Source of the DNA: Paraburkholderia caffeinilytica
Lineage (GTDB): Bacteria > Pseudomonadota > Gammaproteobacteria > Burkholderiales > Burkholderiaceae
Assembly (NCBI RefSeq): GCF_003368325.1
Contig: NZ_CP031466.1
Span: 2,232,001-2,296,000 of the forward strand
Length of the DNA: 64,000 nucleotides
Reading direction: 5' to 3'
Shown piece after piece: positions 17,605-26,676 of the stretch. A program made the translations under genes and the position numbers. The stretch's first letter is position 1. Every line of letters begins with the position of its first letter. Under the pieces are notes generated by a model. It was not told where the DNA came from and ran no database searches. It saw only the letters and a list, made by a program, of their open reading frames with translations.

Positions 17605-17697
17605 TGATTTTCTCGTCGTATGCCACCCTGACGGCCGACGCGCAACGCGCGGCCATCAAGGCGAAATTGAACATCGCAGCATCACGCTGCGAGGGAA

Positions 17698-18117
17698 CTA
17701 GACGAGCGAGATTCGGGGAGGTCGTTCGATGCCGTCAGTCAGAAATGACGCGACACGGACAGAGGGAGCAAGAGGCACAACGAAATGGACTGCGTCGGCG
17801 GAGATCGCCGCAACCGGAGCGGCCGGCAAGCCGCCGCCGAAACAGCAGGACGCGCATGTCGAGCAGGCATCATGATGCGCGCCGCCCGGATGACGGTGTT
17901 CCTGGGCGTGGGCATCCGCATCGTCATTGGCGCGATCGGCCATCATCGCAGCATGGTCATGCTGGTGAGTCGCCTCGCCGGCATTCTCGTGGAGCGCGGA
18001 CGTCCCTTCCCTTGAGAAATGCGAGGACTCGCATTTCATGGCGACGGCCGCGAACGACTGAACCGGAAGGCTCAGCACGAGCAGCACGACAAGGAAGAGT
18101 TTGCGCCAGTAAGACAT
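17698..18117 (-). CDS. Small exported Cys/His-rich protein of the copper cluster
   Basis: A 139-residue protein starting MSYWRKLFLVV, with a signal peptide ending near SFAAV. A central His/Asp-rich part (THQHDHAAMM, EHRHPGGAHHD) is followed by a CSTCASCC motif and a hydrophobic segment. The layout resembles DUF2946-like copper-locus proteins. The His and Cys clusters suggest metal binding. It is 93 bp upstream of the His/Met-rich gene and may head the minus-strand operon. Start at 18117 is chosen over an upstream codon at 18177 because the signal peptide begins there. Confidence 0.68.
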   Translation of the reverse strand: MSYWRKLFLVVLLVLSLPVQSFAAVAMKCESSHFSREGTSALHENAGEATHQHDHAAMMADRANDDADAHAQEHRHPGGAHHDACSTCASCCFGGGLPAAPVAAISADAVHFVVPLAPSVRVASFLTDGIERPPRISLV

Positions 18118-18243
18118 GGGTACGGAGTCTAGCACGCTGATTAAGAAGACTGTAAGGCTGCGGCCGCAACAACCCAAAGCGGCTTTTTACGTCGATACGG
18201 CTGCGACGATTGGCGGCAGCATAAACAACATGAACTGACAGGC

Positions 18244-18274
18244 TTGACCTTCCCGCCGTGGGAAGGTCCAACCT
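18244..18274 (+). promoter_or_regulatory. CueR-type promoter/operator
   Basis: A perfect 9-5-9 palindrome, gaccttccc-gccgt-gggaaggtc, spans 18246-18268. It sits between a TTGACC -35 box (18244-18249) and a CAACCT -10-like box (18269-18274) with a 19-bp spacer. This is the over-long spacer used by MerR-family activators and matches the known E. coli copA promoter pattern for CueR. It drives the HMA chaperone gene at 18305. Confidence 0.85.
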
Positions 18275-18304
18275 CGGGTTCTGATTTTTCATCGGAGGCA
18301 GTAA

Positions 18305-18502
18305 ATGAAATTCGACATCCCGGATATGTCATGCGGCGGATGCGCCAACGCCATTACGCGTGCAGTAACTGGACTCGACCCCGCGGCGAAGCTCGACGTC
18401 GATGTCCCCGTTAAAATCGTGACGGTCATCTCGACGTTGTCGCCGGCACGCGTCATCGAGGCCATCGAAGCGGCGGGGTTTCATCCTTCGCTCAAGGGCT
18501 GA
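18305..18502 (+). CDS. copZ: HMA-domain copper chaperone (CopZ-like)
   Basis: A 65-residue cytoplasmic heavy-metal-associated domain with the metal-binding loop DMSCGGCANAI near residues 8-17 and the C-terminal AGFHPSLKG. CopZ-type proteins carry Cu(I) to P-type ATPases or regulators. The loop is GMTCxxC-like, with Asp-Met-Ser-Cys. An ATCGGAGG ribosome-binding site lies before the ATG, and a CueR-type promoter sits 31 bp upstream. No copA ATPase is in the window. Confidence 0.88.
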   Translation: MKFDIPDMSCGGCANAITRAVTGLDPAAKLDVDVPVKIVTVISTLSPARVIEAIEAAGFHPSLKG

Positions 18503-18599
18503 ACGGATCGCATCGGACTATGTCTGTCGATTGAGCTGTGCTCCGTGTTCGCGGCGTCATGGTCGCCTGACATCACTCTTTCCCAACGGAAAACCCAAT

Positions 18600-18998
18600 A
18601 TGAAAAACCTTCGCGCATTCCGTGCCTTTTGCCTTTTCAGCGGCATTGCGTTTGCCGTGGCCGCGGCGCCCGTCTACGCCCAGCAGGGTGCGTCGATGCC
18701 CGGCATGGACATGTCCGGTTCGGCGGACACCGGGTCGAGCGCATCGACCCAGGCGTTCAAGGACGCCGACGAGAAAATGATGCAGGCCATGGACTCGCCT
18801 GCCTACACGGGCGATGCCGACAAGGACTTCGTCGCCCACATGATTCCGCATCATCAAGGCGCGGTCGAAATGGCGCAGGTGGAACTGAAATACGGCAAAG
18901 ATCCCGAGTTGAAGCGCCTCGCCCGAAACATCATCAAGGCGCAACACGATGAGACCGCGTTCATGCAACGCTGGCAGGCGAAGCACGGCGTGAAGTGA
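18600..18998 (+). CDS. DUF305 family exported protein
   Basis: A 132-residue protein with a signal peptide ending near VYAQQ, a short Met-rich stretch (SMPGMDMSG) and the DUF305 core with FVAHMIPHHQGAVEMAQ and KAQHDETAFMQRW. The family has a ferritin-like helical fold and is often found in copper and metal resistance loci. It probably shares the CueR-type promoter of the upstream HMA gene (97-bp gap). Confidence 0.88.
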   Translation: MKNLRAFRAFCLFSGIAFAVAAAPVYAQQGASMPGMDMSGSADTGSSASTQAFKDADEKMMQAMDSPAYTGDADKDFVAHMIPHHQGAVEMAQVELKYGKDPELKRLARNIIKAQHDETAFMQRWQAKHGVK

Positions 18999-19060
18999 CA
19001 CCGGGCAACGTCGCCGTGTTCTGACGCTTTAGCGTTTCAACACCGCGCTTGCCCCTCACG

Positions 19061-19096
19061 CAACGTCAGCAACGTCAGCAACGTCAGCAACGTCAG
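19061..19096. repeat. Tandem nonamer repeat (caacgtcag x4)
   Basis: Four perfect copies of caacgtcag are seen between the DUF305 gene and the next operon. The rest of the 18999-19437 interval holds the LacI-type operator pair and no gene. Confidence 0.85.
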
Positions 19097-19244
19097 GGTC
19101 CTGTCTCCCTTCAGGCATGAAGAAAGGAGCGATGTCGATGCGGCTGAAAGTAGGCGAACTCGCCGGAATCCGGCCGCAAATGACTGGTGTTTACCCGCCA
19201 AAGCCACTCTGGCGCTTGCCAGTTCGCCGGAATGCGGTTCAAAA

Positions 19245-19334
19245 TGTAAGCGCTATCATTTCAATGATACACGTTTAACTGGCTGAAATGGCCTTTCTGT
19301 CCTAGGCCAATCTGCCAACATGTAAGCGCTAACA
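19245..19334. promoter_or_regulatory. Pair of LacI-family operators
   Basis: Two near-palindromes centred on AAGCGCT occur upstream of the MFS gene: tgtaagcgctatca at 19245-19258 and tgtaagcgctaaca at 19321-19334, 76 bp apart. The central CG and flanking TGTAA/TTACA arms are typical of LacI-family sites. The LacI-type regulator at 21905 is the obvious candidate to bind both, perhaps with looping. Confidence 0.75.
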
Positions 19335-19437
19335 TGGCGCGAGAAATGGCAATTGAAGCACCCTGATCTTCCGGCGACCTGACATCGCATCAGCGCGCCC
19401 CCGCCCCAAGCAAAGACATGAACCGGAGACAACCAGC

Positions 19438-20757
19438 ATGAGCGCCACCCCGAGCTTCGAGCAGGCACCACCGAAAATCCGCCGCGCCCAGATCGTGGCG
19501 CTCACGCTGCTGATGGTGAGCGGCATCGTCAACTATCTGGACCGCGGAACCCTCGCGGTCGCCAATCCGCTGATCCGTCATGACATGGGGCTCTCGCTCG
19601 GTCAGATGGGCCTGCTGCTGTCCGCGTTCTCCTGGAGCTACGCGTTGTTCCAGTTGCCGGTGGGCGGTCTCGTCGACCGGATCGGGCCGCGCAAGCTGCT
19701 AGGCATCGGCCTGATCGTCTGGTCGATCGCGCAGGCCGCCGGCGGCTTCGTCTCGACTTTCGGCTGGTTCATCCTTGCACGGATCATGCTGGGCATCGGC
19801 GAGGCGCCGCAGTTTCCGTCGGCGGCGCGCGTCGTCAGCAACTGGTTCCCGCTGCGCGCGCGTGGCAAGCCGACCGGCATCTTCAATTCGGCGTCCCCGC
19901 TCGGCACGGCGCTCGCGCCGCTTTGCCTGTCGATCATCGTGGTTCAGTTCAACTGGCGCTGGGCCTTCATCGTGACGGGCGTGCTCGGCCTGATCGTCGC
20001 CGCCGTATGGCTCGCGGTGTATCGCGATCCCGCCAAGGCCACCATGAGCGAAGCGGAGCGGCACTATCTCGAAGGCGACGAAACGGACCGCAAGCCGGCA
20101 CCCGCTGTCACGTTCGCCGACTGGCGCTCGCTGTTTTCGCACGGCACCACGTGGGGCATGCTGATCGGCTTCTTCGGCTCGGTCTACCTGAACTGGGTGT
20201 ACCTCACGTGGCTGCCCGGCTACCTGACGATGGAACGGCACATGAGCCTGATGCATACGGGCATTGCTGCGTCGATACCGTTCTTCTGCGGCTTTCTGGG
20301 CTCGCTTACGGCCGGCTGGTTCTCCGATCTCATCACGAGCGGCAGCACGAACCCGGTCACCAGCCGTCGCAATGCGGTGGTGATCGCGATGCTCGGCATG
20401 GTCGCGTTCACGATTCCGGCGGCGCTCGTCGAGAGCAACACGATCGCGATCGTGTGCATCTCGGTGGTGATCTTTCTGGCCAACGCCGCTTCCGCCAGCT
20501 CATGGGCGCTTGCCACCGCCGCGGCGCCGCCGAACCGCGTCGGCTCGCTCGGCGCGATCCAGAACTTCGGCGGCTTTCTGGGCGGCGCCCTCGCACCGAT
20601 CCTGACCGGTTACATCGCGCAGACCTGGTCGTTCGTCCCGGCTTTGCTGACGGCCGCCGGCATCGCGTTTGCCGGCGCCATGAGCTACCTGCTGCTGGTG
20701 CGCAAACCGATCGACGACCGGCCCGGCTCCACTGAAACCCTGCGAGCGCCCGCCTGA
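19438..20757 (+). CDS. MFS transporter, anion:cation symporter (ACS) type
   Basis: The 439-residue protein has 12 hydrophobic segments and ACS-family motifs: VNYLDRGTLAVANP in helix 1, FQLPVGGLVDRIGPRK between helices 2 and 3, GIGEAPQFPSAARVVSNWFP, and GSLGAIQNFGGFLGGALAP. Relatives carry hexonates and other sugar acids. It is first in a probable operon with the aldolase-like gene 50 bp downstream and is preceded by two LacI-type operators. GGAGAC is a suitable ribosome-binding site. Confidence 0.9.
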   Translation: MSATPSFEQAPPKIRRAQIVALTLLMVSGIVNYLDRGTLAVANPLIRHDMGLSLGQMGLLLSAFSWSYALFQLPVGGLVDRIGPRKLLGIGLIVWSIAQAAGGFVSTFGWFILARIMLGIGEAPQFPSAARVVSNWFPLRARGKPTGIFNSASPLGTALAPLCLSIIVVQFNWRWAFIVTGVLGLIVAAVWLAVYRDPAKATMSEAERHYLEGDETDRKPAPAVTFADWRSLFSHGTTWGMLIGFFGSVYLNWVYLTWLPGYLTMERHMSLMHTGIAASIPFFCGFLGSLTAGWFSDLITSGSTNPVTSRRNAVVIAMLGMVAFTIPAALVESNTIAIVCISVVIFLANAASASSWALATAAAPPNRVGSLGAIQNFGGFLGGALAPILTGYIAQTWSFVPALLTAAGIAFAGAMSYLLLVRKPIDDRPGSTETLRAPA

Positions 20758-20807
20758 AGGCGGCCGCCGCGTCAACTCATCGAATTCCTTCCCCGGAGAT
20801 CAACACC

Positions 20808-21767
20808 ATGACCACCGCCAAGCACGCCGCAACTTCAGTCGAAGGCATCGTCCCCGTGATGCTGACGCCGTTCGACGATTCCGGCGCCATCGACTACGCC
20901 GGCCTCGAACGCCTGATCGAGTGGTACATCGCGCACGGTTCCAACGCGCTGTTCGCCGTCGCGCAGTCGAGCGAAATGCAGTTTCTGACGCTCGCCGAGC
21001 GTGGCGCGCTGGGACGCTTCGTGGTCGAGAAGGTTGCCGGCCGCATTCCGGTCGTGGTCTCCGGCCACATCAGCGACGACGCCGATGCCCAGGCCGAAGA
21101 GCTGAACGTTGCCGCGGCCACGGGCGCGCAAGGCGTCGTGCTCGTGACGAACCGGCTCGATCCGAATCGTCAGGGAACGGAGGCCTTCGCGGCGAATCTC
21201 AAGCGGCTCCTCGCGCGTATTCCGTCGGACATGCCGCTCGGTTTGTACGAATGCCCTGCTCCGTACCGGCGGCTTCTGTCCGACGATGAACTGAAGCTCT
21301 GCATCGATACCGGCCGCTTCATGATGCTGAAGGACGTGAGCTGCGATCTCGCTACCGTCAAGCGGCGCGTCGCGCTCGCCCAGGGCTCGCCGCTGAAGAT
21401 CCTGAACGCCAACGCCGCCATTGCGTGGGATGCCATGAAGGCCGGCTCCGCGGGCTTCAACGGCGTATTCACGAACTTTCACCCGGATCTGTACAACTGG
21501 TTGCGCAACGACGCGGCGCAGGATCCGGCTCTCGCGGAGGAGCTCGCGACGTTTCTCGTGCTCGCCGCCGTATCCGAGTCGCTCGGTTACCCCGCGCTTG
21601 CGAAGATCTACCACCAGCGCATCGGCACGTTCGACTCGATTCGCTGTCGTGCGATCGACTACGACGTGCGCGAACGCTTCTGGGCGCTCGACGCAGTGCT
21701 CGACAAGATCGTCGCCGGCACCGAGCATTTCCGCTCGCGTATCGCCGCGCTCGGTCAGCGCCGCTAG
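20808..21767 (+). CDS. DHDPS/NAL-superfamily aldolase or dehydratase
   Basis: A 319-residue TIM-barrel protein of the DapA family. The Schiff-base Lys is Lys175 in MMLKDVSCD and the catalytic Tyr is Tyr147 in GLYECPAPY. The usual GTTG phosphate loop is replaced by AQSSEMQFLT, so it is not likely to be true DapA. Context with a sugar-acid type MFS and LacI regulator suggests a 2-keto-3-deoxy sugar acid aldolase or dehydratase. Exact substrate is not assignable. Confidence 0.82.
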   Translation: MTTAKHAATSVEGIVPVMLTPFDDSGAIDYAGLERLIEWYIAHGSNALFAVAQSSEMQFLTLAERGALGRFVVEKVAGRIPVVVSGHISDDADAQAEELNVAAATGAQGVVLVTNRLDPNRQGTEAFAANLKRLLARIPSDMPLGLYECPAPYRRLLSDDELKLCIDTGRFMMLKDVSCDLATVKRRVALAQGSPLKILNANAAIAWDAMKAGSAGFNGVFTNFHPDLYNWLRNDAAQDPALAEELATFLVLAAVSESLGYPALAKIYHQRIGTFDSIRCRAIDYDVRERFWALDAVLDKIVAGTEHFRSRIAALGQRR

Positions 21768-21904
21768 GCTCGCGGGTATCAGCCGTCCGGGGCATCCGGT
21801 GACCGGAACGCCAGCCTTCGCTGCCATGCACGCTCGCGCTTCGCACGCGCACGCGGCGGTAAGATGTCGGGCGTTCTTCGATTCACCCCTTGTTTTCTGA
21901 TCCG

Positions 21905-22981
21905 ATGCCCGACTCCCCCAACGCTCCGTCCACCGTCCGAACTCCGGCGAACCGTGCCCGCCGCAACACGGGCCGCACCGTGCTGTCCGATGTCGCCAAG
22001 CTCGCGGGGGTGTCGACGGCGACCGTATCGCGGGTCTACAACGAACCGGACAAGGTCTCGGCGAACGTGCGCGAGCGTGTCGAACAGGCCGCGCTCACGC
22101 TCAACTGGTTTCCCAACGCGGCCGGCCGTGCGCTTGCGTCCACGCGCAGTCACATTGCCGGCATCATCATTCCCACGCTGGACGATCAGGTGTTCGCATC
22201 GCAGGTGAGCGCCATGCAGGCCGCGTTCGCGGCGCGCGGCATCACACTCGTGCTCGGCTGCTCGAACTACGATCCGGCGCAGGCGCTAGTGCAGGTGCGC
22301 GCCATGCTCGCACGCGGCGTCGAGGCGATGGCCGTGGTGGGCGAGGCTCATCCGCCCGAACTGTTCGAGGCGTTGCGGCGCTATCGCGTGCCTTATGCGA
22401 TCACGTATGCGTATCGCAAGGACAGCCCACATGTCTGCTTCGGCTTCGACAATCACGCCGCCTATACGGAGATCACCGAACACCTGATCGGCCTCGGGCA
22501 TCGCTCGTTCGCGGTCTGCATCCAGCCGACGCGCGACAACGATCGCGTGCAGGCGCGCATGGCGGGCATCCGCACGACGCTCGAACGCCACGGACTCGCG
22601 GTGCGGCCGGAGCACATGTTCGAAGGCAAATCGACGATCGAATTCGGGCGGCGCAGCCTGCACTCGATCTGGCAGGCGCCGTGCGAGCGCCCGACCGCGA
22701 TCGTCTGCGGCAACGATCACATCGCGCTGGGTGTCCTGCGCGAGGCGGAGGAACTGGGTATCGCGATTCCCGGCGAATTATCCGTGACGGGCTTCGACGA
22801 TCTCGAGATCGCGAAAGCGATACGCCCCGCGCTCACGACGATGCGAGTCGACACGTACGAGATCGGGCGGCTTACCGCGCAGTATCTGCTCGATGTGCTC
22901 GACGGCAAGCACCCGCAGCATGGACACGAAGTGCGTGCGCTATTTCAACTAAGGCAATCGACCGGGCCGAGCGCGCGATAG
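21905..22981 (+). CDS. LacI-family transcriptional regulator
   Basis: The 358-residue protein has an N-terminal helix-turn-helix (VLSDVAKLAGVSTATVSRVYN) with hinge helix (FPNAAGRALAS) and a periplasmic-binding-protein-like sugar domain (IAGIIIPTLDDQVFA; AIVCGNDHIALGVLREAEELG; SVTGFDDLEIAKAI). It is 137 bp downstream of the aldolase gene on the same strand. It likely represses the transporter-aldolase operon through the TGTAAGCGCT sites. The ATG at 21905 is preferred to a TTG at 21890. Confidence 0.92.
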   Translation: MPDSPNAPSTVRTPANRARRNTGRTVLSDVAKLAGVSTATVSRVYNEPDKVSANVRERVEQAALTLNWFPNAAGRALASTRSHIAGIIIPTLDDQVFASQVSAMQAAFAARGITLVLGCSNYDPAQALVQVRAMLARGVEAMAVVGEAHPPELFEALRRYRVPYAITYAYRKDSPHVCFGFDNHAAYTEITEHLIGLGHRSFAVCIQPTRDNDRVQARMAGIRTTLERHGLAVRPEHMFEGKSTIEFGRRSLHSIWQAPCERPTAIVCGNDHIALGVLREAEELGIAIPGELSVTGFDDLEIAKAIRPALTTMRVDTYEIGRLTAQYLLDVLDGKHPQHGHEVRALFQLRQSTGPSAR

Positions 22982-23060
22982 CTTCGCGGCGCTTTTTTCT
23001 CTGAACAGAAACGCGTATGGCTTGTCACGCCGACCCAATCGGATCGCTCACGGCGCCTCG

Positions 23061-24863
23061 CTACGCCGTTTGCCCCAACTGCTCGCCGAACTGCAAGGCG
23101 GCAAGCTGGGCATAGAGCGGCGAACTCCGAAGGAGTTCGGCGTGACGGCCCTGCGCGACAATGCGGCCTTGTTCCAGCACGACAATGCGATCGGCCTGTT
23201 GCACGGTCGCAAGACGGTGCGCGATGACCAGTGTGGTGCGGTTCTGCGCGGCATTGTCCAACGCTTTCTGCACCAGCCGTTCGCTGGCGGCATCGAGCGC
23301 GCTGGTCGCTTCGTCCAGCAGCAGGATGGGCGGATTCTTCAGGATCGCGCGAGCGATCGCAATGCGCTGGCGCTGTCCGCCGGACAGTCGCACGCCACGC
23401 TCGCCAAGAAAGGTGTCGTAGCCTTCGGGCAGTTCATCGATAAAGCCGGCCGCGGCGGCCATGTCGGCCGCTCGTTGCACTTGCGCGAGCGTGGCATCCG
23501 GCGCGCCGTAGCGGATGTTGTCGAGCACGCTGCCAGAAAAGATCACCGATTCCTGCAGCACCACGCCGATTTCCTTGCGCAACTCGACGAGCGGCACATC
23601 GCGCGTCGGGACGCCATTGATCAGGATGCTGCCGGACTGCGGATCGTAAAAGCGCAACAGCAGCTGGAACAGCGTGGTTTTGCCCGCGCCCGACGGCCCG
23701 ACCAGGGCGACATGCTCGCCCGGACGGACATCGAGCGAGAGCGCGGAGAGCGCGGCAATGCCGGGGCGCGACGGATACGAGAAGCTGACGTTGTCGAAGC
23801 GGATGCCCTCGCCTCGCGCCGGCAGCGCGACCGTGGTCCCGGCCTGCAGCACCGGCGAGCGCGCCGCCAGTAGTTGCAGCAAACGTTCGGTGGCGCCGGC
23901 CGCGCGCTGCAGATCGCCCCACACCTCGGCGACCGCCCCCACCGCGCCGGCCGTGAACACCGCGTAGAGAATGAACTGGGACAACTGGCCTGCCGTCATC
24001 CGCCCGGCCAGCACCGCCTGCGCTCCGAGCCACAGCACGAACACGATGGCGCTGAACACCAGCACGATCACCACGGCGGTCAACCAGGCGCGTGCGCGAA
24101 TGCGCGTGAGCGCGGTCTCAAAGGCCGCCTCCACCGCGCCGGCGAAGCGCCGCACCTCGAAGGGCTCCTGCGTGTACGACTGCACGGTCGGCATGGCATT
24201 GAGCACCTCGCCTGCCAACGCGCTGGTGTTCGCAAGCTTGTCCTGACTGGCGCGCGAAAGCCGCCGCACGCGCCGGCCGAAGATCACGATAGGCGCGACC
24301 ACCACGACCAGCGTCGCGATGATGTAGCCGGACAGCACCGGGCTCGTCACCGCCAGCATCGCCACGCCGCCTGTCAACAGGAAGAAGTTGCGCAATCCCA
24401 GCGACAGGCTGGTGCCCACCACCGTCTGGATCAAGGTGGTGTCGGCGGTGAGGCGTGACAGCACTTCGCCGGTCTGCGTGGTCTCGAAGAACTGCGGACT
24501 CATCCCCAGCACGTGGTCGTAGACCGCGCGCCGCATGTCGGCGGTGACCCGCTCGCCCAGCCATGACACGAGATAGAAGCGCAGCGCCGTGGCGCCGGCC
24601 AGCACCAGCGAAACGACGAATAGCGCGAAGAAATAGCGATCGATGTGCGCCCGGTCGCCGCCCGCGAAGCCACGGTCGATCAGGTATTTGAACGCCACCG
24701 GCAACACCAGCGTGGCGCCCGCCGAGGTCACCAGCGCGAGGAACGCCAACGCCCAGCGGCCGGCATAGGGGCGCAGGAACGGAAACAGGGCAAACAGGGG
24801 GCCGATACGCGACGAAGGTGACGAAGGTGATGCAGGCGGCGGAGACGGGACAGCGTCTGGCAT
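23061..24863 (-). CDS. ABC exporter, fused permease-ATPase (MsbA/BmrA type)
   Basis: A 600-residue half-transporter. Six transmembrane helices fill residues about 25-320 (with the coupling segment GEVLSRLTADTTLIQ). The ATPase domain follows: Walker A GPSGAGKTT, Q-loop VLQES, signature LSGGQRQRIAIARAI, Walker B ILLLDEATSALD and H-loop AHR. It would work as a homodimer exporting lipids or drugs. It stands alone. The ATG at 24863 with GGGA upstream is preferred to a TTG at 24875. Confidence 0.93.
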   Translation of the reverse strand: MPDAVPSPPPASPSSPSSRIGPLFALFPFLRPYAGRWALAFLALVTSAGATLVLPVAFKYLIDRGFAGGDRAHIDRYFFALFVVSLVLAGATALRFYLVSWLGERVTADMRRAVYDHVLGMSPQFFETTQTGEVLSRLTADTTLIQTVVGTSLSLGLRNFFLLTGGVAMLAVTSPVLSGYIIATLVVVVAPIVIFGRRVRRLSRASQDKLANTSALAGEVLNAMPTVQSYTQEPFEVRRFAGAVEAAFETALTRIRARAWLTAVVIVLVFSAIVFVLWLGAQAVLAGRMTAGQLSQFILYAVFTAGAVGAVAEVWGDLQRAAGATERLLQLLAARSPVLQAGTTVALPARGEGIRFDNVSFSYPSRPGIAALSALSLDVRPGEHVALVGPSGAGKTTLFQLLLRFYDPQSGSILINGVPTRDVPLVELRKEIGVVLQESVIFSGSVLDNIRYGAPDATLAQVQRAADMAAAAGFIDELPEGYDTFLGERGVRLSGGQRQRIAIARAILKNPPILLLDEATSALDAASERLVQKALDNAAQNRTTLVIAHRLATVQQADRIVVLEQGRIVAQGRHAELLRSSPLYAQLAALQFGEQLGQTA

Positions 24864-25087
24864 GAAGATTCCCAAGCAAATCGGAGGTCACCCCGATTGT
24901 GCCAGTCCTGCGGATTCAAGGACGGCTCACGTCAAGGCTGAACGCCGATCCACGAGCCGCCACCCACCGTCCTGACGGACTAGCCGCCGAACCGGCGACA
25001 CGCCGTCGGCAGGCCGCTTCCGCGTGCTTGCGGCGACTGTCCATCTGTATCAAGATCGAGTCGACCTACCCGGACGAGGCCATGCCC

Positions 25088-25279
25088 ATGACAGACGACT
25101 CCGATCCCGACAAAGTGAAAGGCCCCGGCGGCTTGACGCTGCGCCAGATCCACGAACAGGTGCAGAAGAGCGTCGAGCGCGATCGCGAAGAGCAGGCATC
25201 GCGCAACGCGATCGCTCCGCAGCGCAGCAGGTGGCAACGCTGGGTGCGTTACGTGTGGGGCCGCAGCGGGCGTCGCTAG
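25088..25279 (+). CDS. Small hypothetical protein
   Basis: A 63-residue soluble, highly charged protein: a short acidic start, LTLRQIHEQVQKSVERDREEQ as a likely helix, and a basic C-terminus ending WGRSGRR. A GAGG sequence lies eight bases before the ATG at 25088 (an ATG at 25082 is too close). Codon bias supports coding. Function is unknown. Confidence 0.55.
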   Translation: MTDDSDPDKVKGPGGLTLRQIHEQVQKSVERDREEQASRNAIAPQRSRWQRWVRYVWGRSGRR

Positions 25280-25320
25280 GCGGCGAGCGTGACCGCGCCA
25301 ACTCGATGCGCGGCGCGGCC

Positions 25321-26403
25321 TCATGTATTCCTTTGATTCCTTTGCGCCGCGCGGGTCTCGCGAACTAGCGTCTCGACCAGCTCCGCCGCCGGCATCGCCC
25401 GCGAAAGCTGCACGGCCTGCCCGGCCCATTGAGCCGCATAGGCCGCGCTTCCCTGTGCTTTTGCGGCCGCATGCAACGCCTTGCCGGCGTCGTAGGCAAT
25501 GGGATAGTCAGGCAGCGCGGGTCGCGCCGGATCATCGCCCAGTTCGCTGAACCGGTTCTCGATGCCGCGCGCCGCCCGTCCGGAAATCGCGCTGATGAAC
25601 GTCGTGCGGCTGTGAGGACTCAGCAGTGCGGCCCGATACGCGGCGTCGGCAGCCGATTCGGGCGATGACACGAATGCGGTGCCGAGTTGCGCCGCCTGTG
25701 CGCCCAGCGTCAACGCAGCCGCGATGCCCGCGCCGTCCATGATCCCGCCGGCCGCGATCACCGGCAGCGGAATCTCGCGAACGATCAGTCGCACGAGCGC
25801 CATCGTGCCGAGCAATTCGTCCGGTGCCGACGGGTCGAAATTGCCTCGATGCCCTCCTGCCTCGGCGCCTTGCGCAACGATGCCGTCCAGCCCCGCTGCA
25901 TGAATCCGAGCGGCTTCGTCCAGGTTGGTGGCGCTCGCCAGCAGCATGATCCCGGCGTCGCGCAACGCCGCGATTTTCGCGGCCGACGGCAAGCCGAAGT
26001 GAAAGCTGACCATCGCCGGACGCTCGTCGAGCAACATCTCGAGCATCGCATCGTCTTCGACAAAACTCGTGTAGATCTCACGCAGCGCCGTGGGCGGCGT
26101 CGCCCCGAAGCGCGCGAAGTGCGGCGCCAGATACGCGAGCCAACGCGCCTCGCGAACGCGATCGGCAACGGCCGGCGCATGGGCGAACACATTGACGTTA
26201 AACGGCTTGCCGCTCAACGCGCGAATTTCATGGATCGCCGCCCGCGCGCTCTGTGCGTTCATCGCACCGACACCGAGCGAGCCCAATGCGCCTGCATTCG
26301 ATACCGCCGCCGCTAGCGCGGGCGTGCCCACGCCCGCCATCGGCGCCTGCACGATCGGCAAGTCGACGCCCAGGCGGGCGAGCAGATTCGGAGAGTCTTT
26401 CAT
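25321..26403 (-). CDS. Nitronate monooxygenase / 2-nitropropane dioxygenase family
   Basis: A 360-residue FMN-dependent TIM-barrel protein: [22 protein letters not shown] at the N-terminus (split here by family motif), GGHRGNF with the usual His, [11 protein letters not shown], and [13 protein letters not shown] phosphate-binding loop equivalents. Members oxidise propionate 3-nitronate or alkyl nitronates. It lies downstream of a tautomerase and an SDR on the same strand (30-bp and 39-bp gaps), so probably one operon. The ATG at 26403 follows GGGGAC. Confidence 0.88.
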   Translation of the reverse strand: MKDSPNLLARLGVDLPIVQAPMAGVGTPALAAAVSNAGALGSLGVGAMNAQSARAAIHEIRALSGKPFNVNVFAHAPAVADRVREARWLAYLAPHFARFGATPPTALREIYTSFVEDDAMLEMLLDERPAMVSFHFGLPSAAKIAALRDAGIMLLASATNLDEAARIHAAGLDGIVAQGAEAGGHRGNFDPSAPDELLGTMALVRLIVREIPLPVIAAGGIMDGAGIAAALTLGAQAAQLGTAFVSSPESAADAAYRAALLSPHSRTTFISAISGRAARGIENRFSELGDDPARPALPDYPIAYDAGKALHAAAKAQGSAAYAAQWAGQAVQLSRAMPAAELVETLVRETRAAQRNQRNT

Positions 26404-26433
26404 GTCCCCAGCCCCTTGCAATTCGTGGCGCGC

Positions 26434-26637
26434 TCAGCGTTGCCGCGCGCGTATGTCCGTGATCGATTCGCCCCCCCAGCCCCAATTGTCCGTATCGACT
26501 TCGTCGATCACTACAAAAGTGGCCGCGGGGTCCTTGTGCAACACGCGCACCACGAGATCGGTGGCGCCCTTGATCAACTCGGCCTTCTGCTCGCGCGTGA
26601 CGCCTTCGCGCGTCACCTCAATCTTGATGTACGGCAT
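26434..26637 (-). CDS. 4-oxalocrotonate tautomerase family protein
   Basis: A 67-residue protein beginning MPYIKIEVTREG. Pro2 becomes the N-terminal catalytic base after Met removal. The size and the TREQKAELIKGATDLVV helix fit the 4-OT subfamily; WGWGGESI near the end is also typical. An AAGGAG ribosome-binding site precedes it. Located between the SDR and the nitronate monooxygenase genes in the same direction; the substrate is unknown. Confidence 0.9.
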   Translation of the reverse strand: MPYIKIEVTREGVTREQKAELIKGATDLVVRVLHKDPAATFVVIDEVDTDNWGWGGESITDIRARQR

Positions 26638-26676
26638 GATGCACTCCTTTCAGTTGCCCCGGATTCGACGGGTGTC

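Noticed and set aside
19160..19240. Repeated cgccggaat-cgg motifs resembling an insertion-sequence end
   Set aside because: Only short imperfect matches; no transposase, terminal inverted repeat pair or target duplication could be found.
20808..21767. True dapA for lysine synthesis
   Set aside because: The GTTG loop is missing and the context is a LacI-controlled transport module.
23874..24458. His-rich plus-strand frame opposite the ABC exporter
   Set aside because: The His content comes from the antisense of a Val/Met/Ala-rich membrane protein, not from a metal-binding protein.
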